The notes beneath the pieces are model-generated. The model was not told where the DNA came from. It saw only the letters and a list, made by a program, of their open reading frames with translations, and made no database searches. From positions 682,001 to 746,000 of the forward strand of contig CAVYRN010000005.1 in NCBI GenBank assembly GCA_963771015.1: a stretch of DNA of 64,000 nucleotides. The letters are read 5' to 3'. Each line of letters begins with the position of its first letter. The stretch's first letter is position 1. The position numbers were made by a program, and so were the translations under genes. Source of the stretch: CAVSJJ01 sp963771015. Lineage in GTDB: Bacteria; Actinomycetota; Actinomycetes; Actinomycetales; Dermatophilaceae. Shown piece by piece: positions 25,570 to 33,833 of the stretch.

Positions 25570-27483
25570 ATGAGCAACGGCGCCTATGCAGCGGCATACG
25601 AGCAGAGCATCAGCGACCCGGACGCCTTCTGGGGCGAAGCGGCCACGTCCATCGAGTGGACGACGCCGCCGTCACAGGTCCTCGACGCGGGCAACCCACC
25701 GTTCTACCGATGGTTCACCGGCGGTCGGCTCAACACCTGCTTCAACGCCCTGGACCGGCACGTGCGCGACGGGAGGGGCGACCAGGACGCCCTCATCTAC
25801 GACTCGCCGGTGACCGGCACCACGGCCAGATACACGTATGCCGAGCTGCTGGACCGGGTGAGCCGGTTCGCCGGAGCGCTGGCCTCGCTCGGGGTCGAGA
25901 AGGGCGACCGGGTCATCGTCTACATGCCGATGGTGCCGGAGGCCGCGGTGGCGATGCTGGCCTGCGCCCGGCTCGGCGCGATCCACTCGGTCGTCTTCGG
26001 CGGCTTCGCCCCGGCCGAGCTCGCGGCCCGCATCGAGGACGCCAAGCCCAAGGTCGTCCTGTCCGCATCGTGCGGCATCGAACCGAGCCGCACGATCCCC
26101 TACAAGCCGCTGCTCGACGCCGCCTTGGACCGCAGCACCCACAAGCCCGAGTCGGTCATCGTCCTCCAGCGCGAGCAGGCCGTCGCCGAGATCGGCACCC
26201 GCGACACGGACTGGGAGGAGCTGGACTGGGCCGAGCTCGTGGCGGATGCAGAGCCCGTCGGCTGCGTCGACGTCGAGGCGACCGACCCGCTCTACATCCT
26301 TTACACCTCGGGGACGACCGGCCGCCCCAAGGGCATCGTCCGGGACAACGGCGGGCACGCCGTCGCCATGCAGTGGTCGATGGAGAACCTCTATGACATC
26401 CACGCGGGCGACGCGTGGTTCACCGCGTCCGACGTGGGCTGGGTCGTCGGCCACTCCTACATCGTCTACGCCCCGCTCATCGTCGGCGCGACGACGATTC
26501 TGTACGAGGGCAAGCCGGTCGGCACGCCCGACGCGGGCGCCTTCTGGCGGGTCATCAGCGAGTACGGCGCCAAGGCCATGTTCACCGCACCGACGGCATA
26601 CCGTGCGATCAAGCGGGAGGACCCGAACGGCGAGCTGATGAAGGACCACGACCTGTCCTGCCTGAAGACGGTCTTCCTCGCCGGGGAGCGGCTGGACCCG
26701 GACACCTACGAGTGGGCCACCGAGCGCCTCGGCGTGCCGGTCGTCGACCACTGGTGGCAGACCGAGACCGGCTGGGGCATCGCGGGCAACCTGCGCGGGC
26801 TCGAACCGATGCCGATCAAGGCCGGGTCGGCCTCGGTGGCGGTCCCCGGTTACGACGTCCAGGTCCTCGACGAGGTGGGCCGCCAGTGCGACCGCGGCAA
26901 CGAGGGCGCCATCGCCATCCGGCTCCCCATGCCCCCCGGCACCCTGCCGACCCTCTGGCAGGACGACGAGCGCTATGTCGCGGGCTACCTGTCGGCGTAC
27001 GAGGGCTACTACCTCACCGGTGACGGCGGGATGATCGACGCGGACGGCTACATCTGGGTCATGGGCCGCACCGACGACGTCCTCAACGTCGCCGGTCACC
27101 GGCTCTCCACCGGCTCCATCGAGGCGGCCCTGGCCGGCCACCCGGACGTCGCGGAGTGCGCCGTCATCGGGGTCCACGACGACTTCAAGGGCCAGGTGCC
27201 TCGCGGCCTCGTCGTCCTCAAGGGTGGCGTCGACGCCGCCGCCGAGGGCGACCGGATCGTCCGTGAGCTCGTCCAGCGGGTCCGCGACGAGGTCGGGGCG
27301 GTGGCCAGCCTCAAGCAGGTCGACATCGTCGGCGGGCTGCCCAAGACGCGGTCCGGCAAGATCCTGCGCAAGACGATGCGCGAGATCGCCGACGGCAAGA
27401 CGCCGAGCATCCCCGGGACCATCGAGGACGCCGGCGTCCTCGACACGCTCGGTCCGGTGCTCCGCGGACACCAGATGACCTGA
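25570..27483 (+). CDS. prpE: Propionyl-/acetyl-CoA synthetase (PrpE/ACSS3-like)
   Basis: 637 residues from the ATG at 25570. An in-frame ATG at 25531 has GGAGGAGG twelve bases ahead, but using it would place a perfect inverted repeat inside the code, so either start is possible. The AMP-binding motif YTSGTTGRPKGIVRDNGG, the WWQTETGW motif and the C-terminal acetylatable lysine in PKTRSGKILRKTMR are all present. The IVRDNGGHAVAM segment favours the propionyl-CoA synthetase branch over Acs. It activates short-chain fatty acids with ATP and CoA; the precise substrate is not certain. Confidence 0.9.
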   Translation: MSNGAYAAAYEQSISDPDAFWGEAATSIEWTTPPSQVLDAGNPPFYRWFTGGRLNTCFNALDRHVRDGRGDQDALIYDSPVTGTTARYTYAELLDRVSRFAGALASLGVEKGDRVIVYMPMVPEAAVAMLACARLGAIHSVVFGGFAPAELAARIEDAKPKVVLSASCGIEPSRTIPYKPLLDAALDRSTHKPESVIVLQREQAVAEIGTRDTDWEELDWAELVADAEPVGCVDVEATDPLYILYTSGTTGRPKGIVRDNGGHAVAMQWSMENLYDIHAGDAWFTASDVGWVVGHSYIVYAPLIVGATTILYEGKPVGTPDAGAFWRVISEYGAKAMFTAPTAYRAIKREDPNGELMKDHDLSCLKTVFLAGERLDPDTYEWATERLGVPVVDHWWQTETGWGIAGNLRGLEPMPIKAGSASVAVPGYDVQVLDEVGRQCDRGNEGAIAIRLPMPPGTLPTLWQDDERYVAGYLSAYEGYYLTGDGGMIDADGYIWVMGRTDDVLNVAGHRLSTGSIEAALAGHPDVAECAVIGVHDDFKGQVPRGLVVLKGGVDAAAEGDRIVRELVQRVRDEVGAVASLKQVDIVGGLPKTRSGKILRKTMREIADGKTPSIPGTIEDAGVLDTLGPVLRGHQMT

Positions 27484-27566
27484 GACCTCGAGCGGTGCCC
27501 GCGGCCGCGTGGGCAACCTTCGACCGCTCCCAGCCACCGGACACCGTCACGGGTGAAGATGGGTGG

Positions 27567-28001
27567 GTGATCACCGTCCCGCTGGCCCGTGAGCTCCTCA
27601 AGGCCGGCGTTCTGTGGCAGCCGGCAGCCGGGGACCGGTTCGTCATCGACGCCGAGCTGCTGACCGAGGAGGTCTTCTGGGTCAGCGACCTCACCGTCGA
27701 GGTGCATCACTACGCCGGGCAGCCGATCCTCGGCTTCAACGGCACGACGGAGTGGGCGCTGGACTCGGTCCGGCTCGACCAGGCGCTGTGGCTGCCCCGC
27801 GAGGACCAGCTCCGGGAGCTCATCGGCACCCGGCTCGTCGACATCCGCCGGCTCCCGGACGGCTGGGCGGTCCGCGTCGACGCCGACGGCGAGACTCGGG
27901 AGAGGGCCGACGCGGACCTCGAGTGCGCCTACGCCCGCGCCCTGCTCGACCTCTGCCGACCAGCCGCAGGCCAGCGGCATACCCTCGGTCCCACGGACTG
28001 A
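27567..28001 (+). CDS. Conserved actinobacterial hypothetical protein (sometimes labelled CpaE)
   Basis: 144 residues if the GTG at 27567 is used; GTG at 27495 would add 24 less typical residues. The pattern VPLARELLKAGVLWQPAAGD, EEVFWVSDLTVEVHH, GFNGTTEWALDSV and LWLPREDQLRELIG matches a family of small soluble proteins common in actinobacteria. Some databases call it a pilus assembly protein without good reason. No catalytic residues stand out. It lies 20 bp upstream of the exporter gene and could share its transcript. Function is unknown. Confidence 0.7.
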   Translation: MITVPLARELLKAGVLWQPAAGDRFVIDAELLTEEVFWVSDLTVEVHHYAGQPILGFNGTTEWALDSVRLDQALWLPREDQLRELIGTRLVDIRRLPDGWAVRVDADGETRERADADLECAYARALLDLCRPAAGQRHTLGPTD

Positions 28002-28020
28002 CCACCGGGCGGGGCGGGGA

Positions 28021-29511
28021 ATGGCGACCACCCGGCTGACGGTTGCCACCCGCGGGTCCCCCACAGGCCCACGCCCCTCGGACAGGAGGACGACCCTGGC
28101 CAGCGCCCAGACCACGCGCGTCGACGTCGGCTTCCGTTCCGAGCGCGGGTCCCTCCTCATCGCGATCATGATGACGACCGCGCTCGTCGCCATCGACTCG
28201 ACCATCCTCGCGACGGCGGTGCCGACGATCGTCGGCGAGCTCGGCGGCTTCTCGAGCTTCCCCTGGCTGTTCACGATCTACCTGCTCACCCAGGCGGTGA
28301 CCGTCCCGGTCTACTCCAAGCTCGCCGACACCGCGGGCCGCAAGCCCGTCGTCCTGCTCGGGATCGGGTTGTTCTTCGCCGGGTCGGTGCTCAGCGGGGT
28401 GGCCTGGTCGATGCCCGCGCTCATTGCGTTCCGGGCCCTCCAGGGCCTCGGCGCCGGCGCGGTCCAGCCGATGGCGATCACCATCGCCGGCGACATCTAC
28501 ACCGTCGCCGAGCGGGCCAAGGTCCAGGGCTACATCGCCAGCGTCTGGGGGATCTCGTCGGTCGTCGGACCGACGCTCGGCGGAGTGTTCAGCGAGTTCG
28601 CGTCGTGGCGGTGGATCTTCTTCGTCAACGTCCCGCTGTGCATCGCCGCGGCCTACCTCATCACCCGGCACCTGCACGAGGAGGTCGCGCGCCGACGGCA
28701 CCGGATCGACTGGACCGGGGCGAGCCTTCTCACCGCTGCCCTCACGCTCCTCGTCCTCGCTCTCCTCCAGGGGGGGCACGCCTGGGCCTGGTCGTCCCTG
28801 CCGAGCATGGCTTCCTTCGGCGTGGGGGTGGCGCTGCTCGTGGCCTTCGTGGCCGTCGAGCGCCGGGCGGCCGAACCGGTCCTGCCCCTCTGGGTCCTCG
28901 GCCGCCGGCTGCTCGGAACCGCGGCACTGGTCTCGGTCGGCGTCGGCATGGTCCTTCTCGGGGTGACGACCTACGTCCCGACCTTCCTCGAGACGCTCGT
29001 CCACGTCTCGCCGCTCGTCTCGGGTCTCACCCTCGCCACGCTGACGATGGGCTGGCCCATCGCCGCCTCCCAGGCCGGCCGTGTCTACCTCCGGGTGGGC
29101 TTCCGGACGACGATCATCCTCGGCTCGATCGTCGTCATCCTCGCCTCGGGGGGTCTCACGGTGGCCTCGATGCATCCGTCGGTACCGGCCATCGGGGCGG
29201 CGTGCTTCGTCATGGGCCTGGGACTGGGCTTCGTCGCCACTCCTGCTCTCATCGCCGCACAGTCCAGCGTCGACTGGGGAGAGCGTGGCGTGGTCACCGG
29301 GGCCAACATGTTCGCCCGGTCGATGGGCAGCGCCGTCGGGGTGGCACTCCTCGGCGCGCTGGTCAACGGACTGATGGCCGGGCAGACCGCGTCCGGCGAC
29401 CCGGCCCGGTTCCACACCGCGGCGACGGCGGCGTTCGCCGCCGTGGCCGGCGTGGCCGTGCTGATGGCCCTCGTCGCCCTCGCCATGCCCCGCACCCCGC
29501 CGGCGCACTAG
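28021..29511 (+). CDS. MFS drug exporter, DHA2 (EmrB/QacA) family, 14 spans
   Basis: 496 residues with about 14 hydrophobic segments. Motif A (YSKLADTAGRKPVVLLG) lies between spans 2 and 3, the DHA2 motif D1-like LVAIDSTILATAVPTIVGEL lies in span 1, and motif C-like WGISSVVGPTLGGVFSEFASWRWIFFVN lies around span 5. A basic cytoplasmic N-terminus of about 40 residues precedes span 1. It is expected to export hydrophobic compounds by proton antiport; the substrate is unknown. No TetR gene is adjacent. Confidence 0.9.
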   Translation: MATTRLTVATRGSPTGPRPSDRRTTLASAQTTRVDVGFRSERGSLLIAIMMTTALVAIDSTILATAVPTIVGELGGFSSFPWLFTIYLLTQAVTVPVYSKLADTAGRKPVVLLGIGLFFAGSVLSGVAWSMPALIAFRALQGLGAGAVQPMAITIAGDIYTVAERAKVQGYIASVWGISSVVGPTLGGVFSEFASWRWIFFVNVPLCIAAAYLITRHLHEEVARRRHRIDWTGASLLTAALTLLVLALLQGGHAWAWSSLPSMASFGVGVALLVAFVAVERRAAEPVLPLWVLGRRLLGTAALVSVGVGMVLLGVTTYVPTFLETLVHVSPLVSGLTLATLTMGWPIAASQAGRVYLRVGFRTTIILGSIVVILASGGLTVASMHPSVPAIGAACFVMGLGLGFVATPALIAAQSSVDWGERGVVTGANMFARSMGSAVGVALLGALVNGLMAGQTASGDPARFHTAATAAFAAVAGVAVLMALVALAMPRTPPAH

Positions 29512-29591
29512 CGCAGTGGTCGCCGAACGCGACGTGCACCGGCATCATCCGGCGGGCCGCGCGCTCACCACCCGACGACCGGCACCCGGCC

Positions 29592-29614
29592 GACCGGCCG
29601 CCGATCGGCCGGTC
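29592..29614. terminator. Bidirectional hairpin between convergent genes
   Basis: GACCGGCCG and CGGCCGGTC form a perfect 9-bp stem with a 5-base loop between the exporter stop (29511) and the stop of the HerA-like gene (29613), so it can serve both strands. Confidence 0.65.
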
Positions 29615-31187
29615 AGCGGCGGGAGGTGCCGAAGAGCGACCGGGTGATCTCGCGCCCGAGAACGGTGCCGGCGGAGCGGAGCATCGACCTGAAGGCGGTG
29701 CTCTTGACGACCTGTTCGACGACGCCCGGCTCCTCCTCGGGAGCGCGGGTCCTCGTCGCGGGAGCCTTCGCCGGCGGGGCGGCCGTCTCCGTGGCCGCGG
29801 CCTCGGCGGTTGCCGCGGCGGTCACCGCCTTGGCCTCGTCGGCCGCGGCCAGCTTCTCGAACGCCGACTCACGATCCTCGGTGGCGGCATACTTCGGCGC
29901 CAGCGCCGACACCGTCGCGGTCTGGGTGAGCAGCGCGTCGGGAGAGGGGGCCATGAGCGACTCAGGCGCCCTCATCCGGGTCCACACCACCGGGGTCGGG
30001 GCACCCTTCTCGGACAGCACGGTGACCACGGCCTCGCCGGTGCCGAGCGTCGTCATCAGCTCCTCGAGGTCGTACGCGCTCCTCGGGTAGGTCGACACCG
30101 CCGCCCGCAGCGCCTTGGCGTCGTCCGGGGTGAAGGCCCGCAGCGCATGCTGGACGCGGTTACCGAGCTGCCCGAGCACGTCGGCGGGGACGTCCTTCGG
30201 CGACTGGGTCACGAAGAAGACCCCGATGCCCTTGGACCGGATGAGCCGCACGGTCTGCTGGATCGCGTCGAGGAAGTCCTTGGAGGCGTCGTGGAACAGC
30301 AGATGCGCCTCGTCGAAGAAGAAGACCAGCCGGGGCTTGTCCGGGTCGCCGACCTCGGGCAGGTCGTGGAAGAGGTCGGCGAGCAGCCACATGAGGAAGG
30401 TCGAGAACAGGTCCGGCCGGTCCTGGACCGCCGGCAGCTCGAGCACCGACACGACGCCCCGCCCGTCGGCCGTCGTCCGCAGCAGGTCGGCCGTCTCGAA
30501 CTCCGGCCGACCGAAGAAGACGTCGGCTCCCTGGTCGGCGAAGGTGATGAGCTCGCGCAGGATGACTCCGGCCGTCGCTGAGGACAGCCCGCCGAGGTCC
30601 TTGAGATCCACCTTGCCCTCATCCGAGGTGAGGTACTGGACGACCGCCCGCAGGTCCTTGAGGTCGTCGAGCCACAGCTGCCGGGAGTCGGCGTAGTGGA
30701 ACACGAGCCCCAGGCTGGACTCCTGCGTGTCGTTGAGGCCGAGCACCTTCGACAACAACGTCGGCCCGAAGGACGAGATGCTCGCGCGGATCGGGATGCC
30801 CGTGCCCTGGCCACCCAGCGCATAGAACTCACAGGGGTATGCCGTCGGCGTCCACACCTCGCCGACGTCGGCCGCACGCGCGGTGATCTTGTCGTTGGCT
30901 GCCCCCGGGCTGGCCATGCCCGACAGGTCGCCCTTCAGGTCGGCGAGGAACACCGGCACGCCCTGGGCCGCCAGCTGCTCGGCCATGAGCTGCAGGGTCT
31001 TGGTCTTGCCGGTGCCGGTGGCTCCGGCGACGAGGCCGTGCCGGTTGAGCACGCCGAGCGGGATACGCACCGGCGCGTCGGCGTGGGCGGTTCCGTCGAT
31101 CACCGCGGCTCCCAGGTGGAGTGCGTCGCCGGCGAAGGCGTATCCGGCGCGGATCTCGTCGAGGTGGCTGGTCGAGTTCTCGGTCAC
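29613..31187 (-). CDS. HerA-like ATPase, DUF853 family (YjgR-like)
   Basis: 524 residues from a GTG at 31187. Walker A is GATGTGKT in VAGATGTGKTKTLQLMAEQL, Walker B is LVFFFDEAHLLF, and a sensor-like FFVTQSPKDVP follows. These are features of the HerA/FtsK superfamily C-terminal helicase group DUF853. The last 100 residues form an Ala/Thr/Glu-rich linker ending in a conserved FRSMLRSAGTVLGREITRSLFG tail. The related E. coli YjgR is uncharacterised, so DNA or membrane targets are unknown. It is divergent from the small protein gene at 31313. Confidence 0.85.
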   Translation of the reverse strand: MTENSTSHLDEIRAGYAFAGDALHLGAAVIDGTAHADAPVRIPLGVLNRHGLVAGATGTGKTKTLQLMAEQLAAQGVPVFLADLKGDLSGMASPGAANDKITARAADVGEVWTPTAYPCEFYALGGQGTGIPIRASISSFGPTLLSKVLGLNDTQESSLGLVFHYADSRQLWLDDLKDLRAVVQYLTSDEGKVDLKDLGGLSSATAGVILRELITFADQGADVFFGRPEFETADLLRTTADGRGVVSVLELPAVQDRPDLFSTFLMWLLADLFHDLPEVGDPDKPRLVFFFDEAHLLFHDASKDFLDAIQQTVRLIRSKGIGVFFVTQSPKDVPADVLGQLGNRVQHALRAFTPDDAKALRAAVSTYPRSAYDLEELMTTLGTGEAVVTVLSEKGAPTPVVWTRMRAPESLMAPSPDALLTQTATVSALAPKYAATEDRESAFEKLAAADEAKAVTAAATAEAAATETAAPPAKAPATRTRAPEEEPGVVEQVVKSTAFRSMLRSAGTVLGREITRSLFGTSRR

Positions 31188-31299
31188 GGGGCCAAACGTA
31201 CCGACCCCCGGCGGACCTCGACGGGCCCCGGGCCGTTCGGGTGCGTCACGAGGCGACAACGACCCTCGTGGCGGGCACGCATCGGTCGGGGGTACGGCA

Positions 31300-31305
31300 T
31301 ACAGT
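31300..31305 (+). promoter_or_regulatory. Leaderless -10 box TACAGT
   Basis: TACAGT followed by exactly seven bases and then GTG at 31313, the arrangement of actinobacterial leaderless promoters. No ribosome-binding sequence precedes the start. It overlaps a GGCATAC word. Confidence 0.55.
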
Positions 31306-31312
31306 GACGATC

Positions 31313-31606
31313 GTGATCTTCAAGGCCGTGGGCGACTCGCGCCCATATCCCGACCACGGGTACACCGAACGGCAGTGGTCCGACGTGCCCCCACGGCTGG
31401 TTCGCCTCGACGATCTCGTGACGACCAAGCGGACTCTCGACCTGCGCATGCTGCTCTCGGAGGACTCGACGTTCTACGGCGACCTGTTCGCCCACGTCGT
31501 CGAGTACCAGGGCACCCTCTACCTCGAGGACGGGCTGCACCGGGCCCTGCGGGCCGCGCTACACCAGCGACCGACGTTGCACGCCAGAGTGCTGGTGCTG
31601 GCCTGA
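31313..31606 (+). CDS. Small conserved actinobacterial protein (often labelled VapB-like antitoxin)
   Basis: 97 residues beginning IFKAVGDSRPYPDHGYTERQ. The conserved LDLRMLLSEDSTFYGDLFAHVVEYQGTLYLEDGLHRALRAAL core is found in a widespread actinobacterial family next to LytR_C genes. The antitoxin label in databases is doubtful, as no toxin gene is adjacent here. The start is set by homologue length and by the leaderless promoter. It is probably cotranscribed with the LytR_C gene 10 bp downstream. Confidence 0.8.
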   Translation: MIFKAVGDSRPYPDHGYTERQWSDVPPRLVRLDDLVTTKRTLDLRMLLSEDSTFYGDLFAHVVEYQGTLYLEDGLHRALRAALHQRPTLHARVLVLA

Positions 31607-31615
31607 GGGGGGACG

Positions 31616-32194
31616 ATGGCAGGGATTGAGCCGGAGGCGGTCTACACCGCCCGGAGCAACGGGCGGCGACGCCGGACCACGATCACTCTCGTCAGCCTCG
31701 TGCTCATCCTCTTCTTCGCCTTCTGGTACGCCTACTCCTACTACCGGGCCTCGGTGGCCGAGCCGACGCCGACCGCCGCGCCCTGCGTGACGATCAGTGA
31801 GGGGTCGATCGTCCCGTCGACGACCCACGTCAACGTCTACAACGCGACCAAGCGCAACGGGCTGGCTGCGTCGACGGCTCGCGAGCTCCGGTTGCGCGGC
31901 TTCGTCGTCGAGAACGTCGCCAACGACCCCAAGAAGAAGAAGGTCACCGCGCCGGCGCAGGTCCGCTTCGGCCCGGCGGGCGCCGAGCGCGCCAAGCTCG
32001 TGAGCGGGCTCGTCGGCAAGGGCGTCGTCATGGTCAAGGACACGCGCAAGAGCGAGACGGTCGACCTCGTCCTCGGGACGGCCTTCCGGGCGCTCACGGC
32101 GGCACCGACCCCCGTGCCGACCCCGACGTGCACCATCACGGCCACGACCCCGGCACCGAGCCCGAGCGAGCGCGCCAGCCCGTCGTCGTCGTGA
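31616..32194 (+). CDS. Membrane-anchored LytR_C domain protein
   Basis: 192 residues. One transmembrane segment (TLVSLVLILFFAFWYAYSYY) after a basic N-terminus gives an N-in, C-out anchor. Residues about 65-150 match the LytR C-terminal domain (VNVYNATKRNGLAASTARELRLRGF), found at the end of some LytR-CpsA-Psr wall-polymer ligases but here free-standing without the catalytic domain. A Thr/Pro-rich tail follows. It probably helps attach wall glycopolymers. It overlaps the next gene as GTGA. Confidence 0.85.
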   Translation: MAGIEPEAVYTARSNGRRRRTTITLVSLVLILFFAFWYAYSYYRASVAEPTPTAAPCVTISEGSIVPSTTHVNVYNATKRNGLAASTARELRLRGFVVENVANDPKKKKVTAPAQVRFGPAGAERAKLVSGLVGKGVVMVKDTRKSETVDLVLGTAFRALTAAPTPVPTPTCTITATTPAPSPSERASPSSS

Positions 32195-33075
32195 CCGGCC
32201 CTGCCGACGACGCCCGCCGCGCCGAGCTGGTCGCCCTCGCCGGGGACGCGAGCGCGGCTGTCGCCTTCGCCGTCATCGCCGCCGAGTGCATGGCGCACTG
32301 GCGGGCCAACGTCGCCGGCGTCGTCGAGCGCCGAGACGTCGAGTCCCTGCACCAGACCCGGGTCGGGGTCCGTCGGCTCCGCTCCGCCTACTCCCTCTTC
32401 GGGCGGACGCTCCGGCGCGAGCCGGAGTTCGTCGCGACGGCGGCCGAGCTCCGGCTGCGGGCGCTGCCCCTCGGCCGGGCCCGCGATCTCGACGTCATCC
32501 TGGCCGCGCCCTTCGTCCGCGGCCTCGACGAGGCGGCCACGACCGGGCTGCGCGGCCTGCGGGAGGCGTCCTACGACGAGGTCATCGACCTGCTGACCGG
32601 ACCGCCGTGGCTCTCGCTGGCCGACCGGGTCGACACCTTCCTGGGTGGCCCGCCCTGGTCCCTCGCCGTGGACCCGCCCGTGTCGACCGTCGCGCCCGCG
32701 GCCCTGGAGCGGCGCTGGGCCCGGGTGGTTCGGCGCGGCACCCGGCTGCGCGAGGCGTCGGCGGCCGCGCGGCACACCGTCCGGATCGAGGCCAAGAAGC
32801 TGCGCTACGGGGCTCAGTTCTTCGCCTCGCTGTATGCCGCACCCAGCCGGTACGGCGCACCGGGCCGGCCGGACCCACTCGCCTTCGCCGAGACGGTTGC
32901 CGCGCTCCAGGACGCCCTCGGCGAGCTCAACGACGTGGCGACGGCCCGGACGGTCCTCGCCGAGGTCGGCGGGGGCGTCGGCACCGCACGGCCGCAGCCC
33001 GCGGAGCACGACCTGCTCGAGGCGGCCGTACAGGCGTGGGCGCAGGTTGCCGCGCTCGAGCCGTTCTGGCGCTGA
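32191..33075 (+). CDS. CHAD domain protein (polyphosphate-binding)
   Basis: 294 residues from a GTG overlapping the LytR_C stop. The helical CHAD signature is clear: ESLHQTRVGVRRLRSAYSLF near residue 55 and HTVRIEAKKLRYGAQFF near residue 200. The conserved His, Arg and Lys line a basic channel known in other members to hold polyphosphate. No CYTH domain is fused to it. It could link to phosphate storage, which Intrasporangiaceae often use, but that is an inference. Confidence 0.88.
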   Translation: MTGPADDARRAELVALAGDASAAVAFAVIAAECMAHWRANVAGVVERRDVESLHQTRVGVRRLRSAYSLFGRTLRREPEFVATAAELRLRALPLGRARDLDVILAAPFVRGLDEAATTGLRGLREASYDEVIDLLTGPPWLSLADRVDTFLGGPPWSLAVDPPVSTVAPAALERRWARVVRRGTRLREASAAARHTVRIEAKKLRYGAQFFASLYAAPSRYGAPGRPDPLAFAETVAALQDALGELNDVATARTVLAEVGGGVGTARPQPAEHDLLEAAVQAWAQVAALEPFWR

Positions 33076-33101
33076 GCCACCCGGCGGAGGCCCCGGCGAG
33101 G

Positions 33102-33770
33102 CTAGTCGCCGACCGCGGGCTCGTCCTCGATGCGCACCGCCGCGGAGCCGTCCGGGTGGTCGGCCGCCGCCTCGGCCCGGCGGCGGCGGATCGCCCACCC
33201 GGCGATGGCGGTGACGACGATGACCGCGACGACGGCCGCCGCGCCGCCGCCGAGCCAGGTCGCGACCCGTTGGTAGGACATGCCGGCGAGGTAGCCGGCG
33301 ACGACGACGGTGACGCCCCAGGCGAGCCCGCCGACGGCGTTCCACGGCAGGAAGGTGCGGTAGGGCATGCGTGACATCCCGGCGAGCGCCGGCATCACGG
33401 CTCGGAAGAACGCGGTCCAGCGCGCGAGGAAGACCGCCATGCCACCCCTGGTGCGGAGGTACTCCTGGGCGGCGTCGATGCGGTGGCGCCGCTTCGCGAC
33501 GAAGCCGACCTCGAGGACCCGGCCGCCGAACGCCCGACCCACCTCGTAGCCGACGCTGTCGCCGACGATGGCCGAGACGACGACGAGCGCGGTCATCCAG
33601 GCGACCTGGGTGTGGCCGAGGCTCGCCGACACCCCGCCGAGGATGGCGGCCGTCTCGCCGGGGACGACGAAACCGACGAACACGGCGTCCTCGGCGAAGA
33701 CGATGAGCGCGGTCACCAGGTAGATCAGCCAGGCGGGCTGGTCGAGAACCTGGAGGAGGAGGGCGTCCAT
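33102..33770 (-). CDS. DedA family (SNARE-associated) membrane protein
   Basis: 222 residues with about five hydrophobic segments. The DedA hallmarks are FVGFVVPGETAAILGG, the GDSVGYEVGR turn and FLARWTAFFRAVMPALAGMSRMPYRTFLPWN, which carry the conserved Glu, Gly-Asp and Arg residues. Family members act as undecaprenyl-phosphate or phospholipid flippases. A cytoplasmic charged tail of about 40 residues ends the protein. It is convergent with the CHAD gene (26 bp) and stands alone. Confidence 0.88.
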   Translation of the reverse strand: MDALLLQVLDQPAWLIYLVTALIVFAEDAVFVGFVVPGETAAILGGVSASLGHTQVAWMTALVVVSAIVGDSVGYEVGRAFGGRVLEVGFVAKRRHRIDAAQEYLRTRGGMAVFLARWTAFFRAVMPALAGMSRMPYRTFLPWNAVGGLAWGVTVVVAGYLAGMSYQRVATWLGGGAAAVVAVIVVTAIAGWAIRRRRAEAAADHPDGSAAVRIEDEPAVGD

Positions 33771-33833
33771 GGTGGCCTCAGTCTGCCCGATCGGTACGTC
33801 GCCCTGCTGAGGGTTCGCTGCGAGCCGGCTGGG

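Noticed and set aside
21321..25577. Long minus-strand open frames opposite the two secreted repeat proteins
   Set aside because: They mirror the repeats of the real genes, show Val/Asp/Gly low complexity and have no ribosome site or family support.
31313..31606. VapB antitoxin of a toxin-antitoxin pair
   Set aside because: No toxin gene is adjacent and the conserved core does not look like a known DNA-binding antitoxin fold.
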